Shown: positions 7,753 through 11,281 of the stretch, in pieces | Layout of the letters: every line of letters starts with the position of its first letter | Position numbering within the stretch: position 1 is the first letter of the stretch | NCBI GenBank assembly: GCA_003694225.1 | Contig: RFKT01000132.1 | Location: 1 to 11,281 of the forward strand | Origin: Candidatus Dadabacteria bacterium | Lineage (GTDB): Bacteria > Bdellovibrionota_C > UBA2361 > J135 | Length of the DNA: 11,281 nt | Direction of reading: 5' to 3' | Made by a program: the position numbers and the translations under genes | The notes under the pieces: generated by a model | Database searches by the model: none | Told to the model about the DNA's origin: nothing | The model's input: the letters and a program-made list of their open reading frames with translations, nothing else

Positions 7753-8861
7753 TTTTGATCACTATCTGGTAGATAAAGTAAAATTCTCGGTGGGTGGTCG
7801 GTGAGCACAGCTAAAAGGGATCTTATGTCAGAGAACCTCAACTCTCCATTGGTGGATAGCTTTATCGCTCCTCCATTTAGGCAATCTATGGAAAGCTCAG
7901 AATCTGTGCGTATCTCAAAGGGAAATCTGTAAGGAGAAGAGTCAATCTTAAAGCTGTGACCGGCAGTTAAGTCAGGGAGTTTAGATATTTCAATAGCAGC
8001 TAAAGATCGGCTGTAACATTGTCCTCCCAGTGCGGAAATTTCACCTTCTTTCTTTAAAGGATTGGAAAGGTGAGTGAGGCCAGTTGAAGTCGGCTGCTCT
8101 TTTAAGGTTTTCCTTTCGTTTAAGTAAGGGGAGACTTGCTCTCTATTTAGCACAAGCTTTGGCACTGAAAATCCTGAAATTCTGCGGCGAACATGAGATG
8201 TGCTATGTGAGCCAATCAGTGGTTGAGAAGATATCTCTTTCAGCCTCTTTAGCCTCGCTTTATAAGCAGTTTCTTTTTTTGTCTTTTTGTAAAATGCAAC
8301 GATAAAATTTTCATTTTCAATAAGCTTTTTGCGAGCTGCTTCTAATAGCTCTTTTGCTTGCATATAGTATGGCGAATGTGGGTACGACTCTATAAGTTTT
8401 GTATATGCTTTTATAGCCTTTTTAAGAGGCTCTTTATCTTTTCCTGTGCCTCCATATTCCATTTCATAACTTCTCCCCTGTTGGATCAAGGCGTAAGGGA
8501 TGTCATAGGAAGCAGGATGCTGTGTTACAAAATCTCCATATAGCGAAGCGGCAGTTCCGTATTCACCTTCATAGAAATAACAATCAGCAATTTTTATCTC
8601 CGCATATTCGGCATAAGTACCAAAGGGATAGCCATCACGCAATCTTTCAAAGTATTCGCGTGCATTTTTATATATGCCTGAGATGTAATATTTTTGGGCT
8701 GTAGCAAGAAGAATCTGAGCAGGCTTATCGCCAGATGGATCTTCAGAAAGCTCAACGACATCCTTTTCATCTCCTTTGTTAAAGAGAGAGCAGCCTTGAA
8801 GCAGCAAGATTGTGATACCGAATATGGCAAGGAGACTAATCTCTAAGGTGTTTCTCCGCAT
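7749..8861 (-). CDS. BamD-like TPR outer-membrane lipoprotein with C-terminal extension
   Basis: This 370-residue protein is probably an outer-membrane lipoprotein related to BamD (YfiO/ComL), the TPR subunit of the beta-barrel assembly machinery. It has a lipoprotein signal with lipobox LLQGC (Cys24) and Ser at +2, consistent with outer-membrane sorting. TPR-like repeats follow, with BamD-like features: AREYFERLRDGYPFGTYAEYAEIKIADCYF (split: AREYFERLRDGYPFG at 67-81, then YAEIKIADCYFYEG at 86-99), FVTQHPASYDIPYALIQQGRS at 111-131, and AYTKLIESYPHSPY at 152-165. A final FYKKTKKETAYKARLKRL (190-207) resembles the start of BamD's last repeat. From about 212 onward the sequence no longer resembles TPR; the last 60 or so residues look beta-rich and end HPPRILLYLPD. 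Typical BamD is about 240-270 residues. The neighbouring frames at the junction run quickly into stops, so I see no frameshift. It could share a transcript with gspC, 95 nt downstream. Confidence 0.75.
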   Translation of the reverse strand: MRRNTLEISLLAIFGITILLLQGCSLFNKGDEKDVVELSEDPSGDKPAQILLATAQKYYISGIYKNAREYFERLRDGYPFGTYAEYAEIKIADCYFYEGEYGTAASLYGDFVTQHPASYDIPYALIQQGRSYEMEYGGTGKDKEPLKKAIKAYTKLIESYPHSPYYMQAKELLEAARKKLIENENFIVAFYKKTKKETAYKARLKRLKEISSQPLIGSHSTSHVRRRISGFSVPKLVLNREQVSPYLNERKTLKEQPTSTGLTHLSNPLKKEGEISALGGQCYSRSLAAIEISKLPDLTAGHSFKIDSSPYRFPFEIRTDSELSIDCLNGGAIKLSTNGELRFSDIRSLLAVLTDHPPRILLYLPDSDQK

Positions 8862-9088
8862 AGTTCTGCCATTTTGCTTTGGTTAAAGAATTTTGGGCTT
8901 CAATGTATTTCTTAATGGACTTTTTACTGAAAATACCCGTTTTAGACAACCTTATTCCTTCTAATATATTCTCTATCTACAAGGTTTGTTGTTGAATCGA
9001 GGAGTAGTTGAGCATATACTTCTTGCTTTCAAGGATCTCGAGCCGTAATTGTTGGAATTAGGCGTCAATTTTATGGAGCTTTGCAGGC
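8862..9088. other. Divergent intergenic region between the lipoprotein gene and panC
   Basis: This 227-nt AT-rich spacer separates two divergent genes, so it should hold a promoter for each. I see a reasonable plus-strand promoter for panC, described separately. On the minus strand I find only weak -10/-35 matches and no strong ribosome site before the lipoprotein ATG. I see no RNA gene, riboswitch fold or open frame of note. Confidence 0.6.
8992..9020 (+). promoter_or_regulatory. Candidate sigma-70-type promoter for panC
   Basis: TTGAAT (8992-8997, 4 of 6 to TTGACA) and TATACT (9015-9020, 5 of 6 to TATAAT) are separated by the ideal 17 nt. The start point would fall near 9027, giving a leader of about 60 nt before the panC ATG at 9089. 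This is a pattern match only. Confidence 0.4.
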
Positions 9089-9937
9089 ATGATAGTTAAA
9101 GGCATTGAGGAGGCGCGGGAGAGCATCAGGCGGCTTAGGAATGAGGGCCGCTCGAAGATAGGATTTGTTCCCACAATGGGATATCTTCATGAAGGGCACC
9201 TAAGCCTGTGTGATATTGCTCTCTCTAAGGGAGACGGGGTCGTTGTGTCTATTTTTGTAAATCCCACTCAGTTCAATGATCCAGCAGATTTGGAGAGCTA
9301 TCCGAGGGATATAGATAGGGATATCTCCCTTTTGAATGAAAAAGGGGTAGATGTGGTTTTTGTTCCAAGTACTGATGAGATCTATGGGGCAGATTTTTGC
9401 TCATCTGTTCGTGTTTCTCAGCTTACGGAGCGTTTTGAAGGAGCATCAAGACCTGGGCATTTTGAGGGTGTGACAACTGTTGTAAGCATATTATTTAATA
9501 TCTTGAATCCGGATTTTGCCGTATTTGGAGAGAAGGATTTTCAACAGCTCAGGGTGATTGAGAGGATGGTAAAAGACTTGAAGTTCCCGATAGAGATAGT
9601 AAGAGGAAAGCTTATAAGGGAAGATGACGGGTTGGCACTCAGCTCAAGAAATGTAAGGCTTTCAAAGGAAGGAAGGACTTTGGCTCCAGCGATATATCAG
9701 GCTCTAAAGAAGGGGGCCGACGCCTTTAAAAGTGGAGAAAGAAACGGCGGAAAGATAGCCTCCTTAGTTAAAAAGGATTTGGCTGCAGAGCCTAAGATTA
9801 CGGTTGATTATCTCTGTGTAGTAGATGAGGAGACTCTTTCTGAAACTACCGGACCAATTACTTCTCCTTCAAGGATTCTCTTTGCAGGCTATATTGATGG
9901 CATAAGGCTTATTGATAATATGCCGCTTGCTTTTTAG
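9089..9937 (+). CDS. panC: Pantothenate synthetase (pantoate-beta-alanine ligase)
   Basis: PanC joins pantoate and beta-alanine using ATP, via a pantoyl-adenylate, to make pantothenate, the coenzyme A precursor, in the cytoplasm. The 282-residue product has normal family length. It shows VPTMGYLHEGHLSL (27-40) with the HxGH nucleotide-binding motif at 34-37, VSIFVNPTQF (53-62), YPRDIDRD (71-78), FEGASRPGHFEGVTT (116-130), FGEKDFQQL (146-154) and the KMSKS-equivalent LSSRNVRLS (184-192), so it appears fully active. The start is ATG, with GGAG (9075-9078) 10 nt upstream. No other pan genes are visible nearby. Its stop overlaps the stop of the convergent gene, leaving no space for an intergenic terminator. 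Confidence 0.98.
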   Translation: MIVKGIEEARESIRRLRNEGRSKIGFVPTMGYLHEGHLSLCDIALSKGDGVVVSIFVNPTQFNDPADLESYPRDIDRDISLLNEKGVDVVFVPSTDEIYGADFCSSVRVSQLTERFEGASRPGHFEGVTTVVSILFNILNPDFAVFGEKDFQQLRVIERMVKDLKFPIEIVRGKLIREDDGLALSSRNVRLSKEGRTLAPAIYQALKKGADAFKSGERNGGKIASLVKKDLAAEPKITVDYLCVVDEETLSETTGPITSPSRILFAGYIDGIRLIDNMPLAF

Positions 9938-10671
9938 CAGTTGTCTGCGTTTTCAGCGCACGGAGAAACTTCCGCCAAAATATCTGCAACGGTAACCGCT
10001 GTGCCGCTTGGGAGTGTTACCTGACGAGTCTCTATGGGGTCAAGGTTTAGGAAAGCGAGTACGTTTTCATAAGCTCCCGGAGCTGTTTTTGAGCATTGCT
10101 CTGTAGGAGGTGGGAGATTCTGTTCATATTGCATTAAGGTGTTATTAGCTTCTATAATTGCATTTTGATCCACTATCTCAGCTATTTGGGTCTCAGTTAC
10201 TCCTGTGTTTAGCAGAGAAGTTACCTTTTGGTAGAGGTTGTCAAGCGCTGTCCGCCCTCTTCGAATATATGAGGTAACCTTGCAGATAATATTGTTTAGA
10301 TAAGATTTTCCTTCAGCATTTGTATTAAACTTTCCTATTATAGCAGATGCCTTTTGGGATGCCTTAATTATCCTTGAAGCCCGCTTTTGCTTTTTTGTAG
10401 GACGGGTAGAGGAGAGGTATTTAAGGTAGTTTTTCTTGATTTTTTTATTCACAACTTTTTCAATCCTTGCATCTGTTTTTTCGCCCTTTGTCCCCGCTTT
10501 TTGGAGTGTTTTTGTTGTCTTTAAAACATATTTTTGAGCTAACCGTTCGTAGCGAACAAGCCTGCTTGCGTCTCGCCCACTTATTAAGACTTCCTGCGAG
10601 TAAACCTTATAAATGGGAATAAGGAAAAAAGAGAAGATAGCAGGAAGGAAAAGCTTTTTTATGCCTTTCAT
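9934..10671 (-). CDS. Hypothetical exported protein, basic and helix-rich
   Basis: I do not recognise this 245-residue protein. It has an apparent Sec signal peptide: MKGIKKLF, then a hydrophobic run to about residue 20, with possible cleavage near YKVYS-Q (about 25). The mature N-terminal half is strongly basic and likely helical (Lys-rich from about 45 to 110, including NKKIKKNY and TKKQKRASR). The rest is less charged, with cysteines in NIICKV, TEQCSK and the tail SPCAENADNC, and a stretch near the end (LPSGTAVTVADILAEVSP). The longest frame opens with TTG at 10686, but the ATG at 10669-10671 is preceded by GAGGG with a 5-nt spacer, so I start there. It converges on panC with a 4-nt overlap and is divergent from the next secreted-protein gene. 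Possible roles (surface protein, DNA- or polyanion-binding protein) are guesses. Confidence 0.7.
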   Translation of the reverse strand: MKGIKKLFLPAIFSFFLIPIYKVYSQEVLISGRDASRLVRYERLAQKYVLKTTKTLQKAGTKGEKTDARIEKVVNKKIKKNYLKYLSSTRPTKKQKRASRIIKASQKASAIIGKFNTNAEGKSYLNNIICKVTSYIRRGRTALDNLYQKVTSLLNTGVTETQIAEIVDQNAIIEANNTLMQYEQNLPPPTEQCSKTAPGAYENVLAFLNLDPIETRQVTLPSGTAVTVADILAEVSPCAENADNC

Positions 10672-10676
10672 AACAA

Positions 10677-10681
10677 CCCTC
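10677..10681 (-). promoter_or_regulatory. Ribosome binding site deciding the start of the exported protein
   Basis: On the minus strand this reads GAGGG, with a 5-nt spacer to the ATG at 10669-10671. It falls just inside the longer TTG-initiated frame and therefore supports the shorter start, which also gives a better signal peptide. Confidence 0.65.
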
Positions 10682-10722
10682 GTCAAGTGTAGTAACCCAC
10701 AGATATCCTTTTCCTACATGTT

Positions 10723-10747
10723 ATTCCACCACGAAAAGAGGTGGTAT
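10723..10747. repeat. Imperfect hairpin in the divergent spacer
   Basis: ATTCCACC and GGTGGTAT pair with one T-T mismatch around a 9-nt loop. No T-run follows on either strand, so it is not an intrinsic terminator. It could be an operator or 5' UTR structure of the minus-strand exported-protein gene, or chance. Confidence 0.35.
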
Positions 10748-10931
10748 CATAGTTTGAGCAACTAATCGTAATCACTAGATAAATAATGGGCAGGATACAC
10801 ATTTTAACTAGGGGCAATAACATAAATAGGAGATAGGTGGTTTGGAAAGGGGCTGGATATTTTGCTTCAACTCGTTGTGGTTGTACGAATCCCACGCGTT
10901 TTGAATCCAAAGGAAGCTAGGGAGATATCTT

Positions 10932-11281
10932 ATGGGCAATAAATACGCAAGGAAAAGAGAGACAATTGGCAATATTAGGGGCATTATTGCCGCAACCTTT
11001 GTGGCTATATTTTTTCTGTCTTCGTCAGTCTATTGTACTGAGCCGTGCAGAAGCGAAGAAAGAGCATTGGGAAAGGCGGAAAAGAAACTCTCAAAGGCAG
11101 AGAAAAAGGTTGATAAGATTAATGATAGAATAGCCCGCGATCAAGACCGACATGCGCTAAAAACAGGGCGCCTGCAAGAGAGAATAGAATCTCTCCAAGG
11201 AAGGAGAGACTCTTATCTTGCAGAAATCGCCGTAGGATGTGTTGTTGGCTTTTTTACTGGCTCCTTGGAAAGGTGCGAGAG
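10932..11281 (+). CDS. Hypothetical exported coiled-coil protein, partial at right edge
   Basis: This frame is open from the ATG at 10932 to the end of the window (116 full codons seen). The ribosome site AGGGAG (10919-10924) has a 7-nt spacer. The product starts with basic residues, then a hydrophobic segment (about 17-33: GIIAATFVAIFFLSSSV), so it is exported or membrane anchored. Next is a highly charged Lys/Glu/Arg region (about 42-92) with repeated KAEKKLSKAEKKVDKIN-type spacing that suggests a coiled coil. A second hydrophobic Gly-containing stretch follows (about 98-112, AVGCVVGFFTGS), so the coiled coil may lie between membrane-facing segments. Cysteines at about 35 and 39 flank the end of the first hydrophobic segment, but no canonical lipobox is present. 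I cannot name the family. The C-terminus lies outside the window. Confidence 0.75.
   Translation, partial: MGNKYARKRETIGNIRGIIAATFVAIFFLSSSVYCTEPCRSEERALGKAEKKLSKAEKKVDKINDRIARDQDRHALKTGRLQERIESLQGRRDSYLAEIAVGCVVGFFTGSLERCE

Larger units (their letters stand above)
10672..10931. other. Divergent intergenic region between two exported-protein genes
   Basis: This roughly 260-nt region should carry promoters for both flanking genes. I found no strong promoter. A minus-strand TATGAT (10746-10751) is a possible -10 without a good -35. An inverted repeat ATTCCACC / GGTGGTAT (10723-10730 and 10740-10747, one mismatch, 9-nt loop) would lie at the 5' end of a transcript from that -10. Closer to the plus-strand gene there is a short frame with an AGGAG ribosome-site match, described under findings. 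Confidence 0.5.

Noticed and set aside
7736..7756. Inverted repeat plus T-run as an intrinsic terminator
   Set aside because: The T-run is on the plus strand, where no gene is transcribed into it; in the minus direction the hairpin is followed by GCAC. The stem is also AT-rich and short.
8084..8305. A 73-codon plus-strand frame opposite the BamD-like C-terminal region
   Set aside because: It lies wholly antisense to a long, lipoprotein-type coding frame and shows no ribosome site or recognisable motif. I also considered that the BamD-like C-terminus is frameshifted, but the other minus-strand frames at the junction hit stops within a few codons.
10875..10905. A stretch resembling a tRNA T-arm (GTACGAATCCC)
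   Set aside because: The stem pairing and loop length do not fit a T-arm, and no acceptor, D or anticodon arms can be placed upstream.
10683..10910. A 75-codon minus-strand frame in the divergent spacer with a hydrophobic middle
   Set aside because: It needs a TTG start with no ribosome site, has no family resemblance, and lies across the likely promoter region of two genes; AT-rich spacers often give such frames.

Overview
The window looks like chromosomal DNA from a Gram-negative (diderm) bacterium. It carries six consecutive type II secretion system (T2SS, Gsp) genes, a BamD-like outer-membrane lipoprotein, pantothenate synthetase and two secreted proteins I cannot assign. The base composition appears moderately AT-rich. 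A PDZ-type GspC, a C-D-E-F-G-H order and a BamD-like gene beside it would fit deltaproteobacterial or related lineages, but nothing here fixes the taxon. There are no rRNA, tRNA, CRISPR, insertion-sequence or phage signatures.

Region 1 (13-7653, minus strand) is the T2SS cluster in the order gspC, gspD, gspE, gspF, gspG, gspH-like. Gaps are 14-25 nt, or a few nt either side of zero at gspF/gspG, so it is almost certainly one operon. It presumably continues past the left edge into minor pseudopilin and assembly genes. GspC (inner-membrane clamp) links the platform to the GspD secretin. GspE is the ATPase, GspF the platform protein, GspG the major pseudopilin, and the gspH-like gene a minor pseudopilin. 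The secretin is unusual: at 899 residues it has a Ser/Arg-rich insertion in an N domain and about 200 extra residues after the secretin core.

Region 2 (7654-8861) holds a short spacer rich in small inverted repeats and a minus-strand lipoprotein gene. The first 210 or so codons are BamD-like TPR; the last 150 or so are an unrecognised extension. It may be the first gene of the transcript that includes gspC.

Region 3 (8862-9937) is a divergent intergenic region with a plausible sigma-70-type promoter, followed by panC on the plus strand. panC ends in a 4-nt tail-to-tail overlap with the next gene.

Region 4 (9934-11281) contains two divergent genes for exported, helix-rich proteins of unknown function, one minus and one plus (cut by the right edge), separated by about 260 nt of non-coding DNA. 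I found no clearly novel multi-gene system. The best leads are the secretin extensions, the BamD-like C-terminal extension and the divergent pair of secreted proteins.
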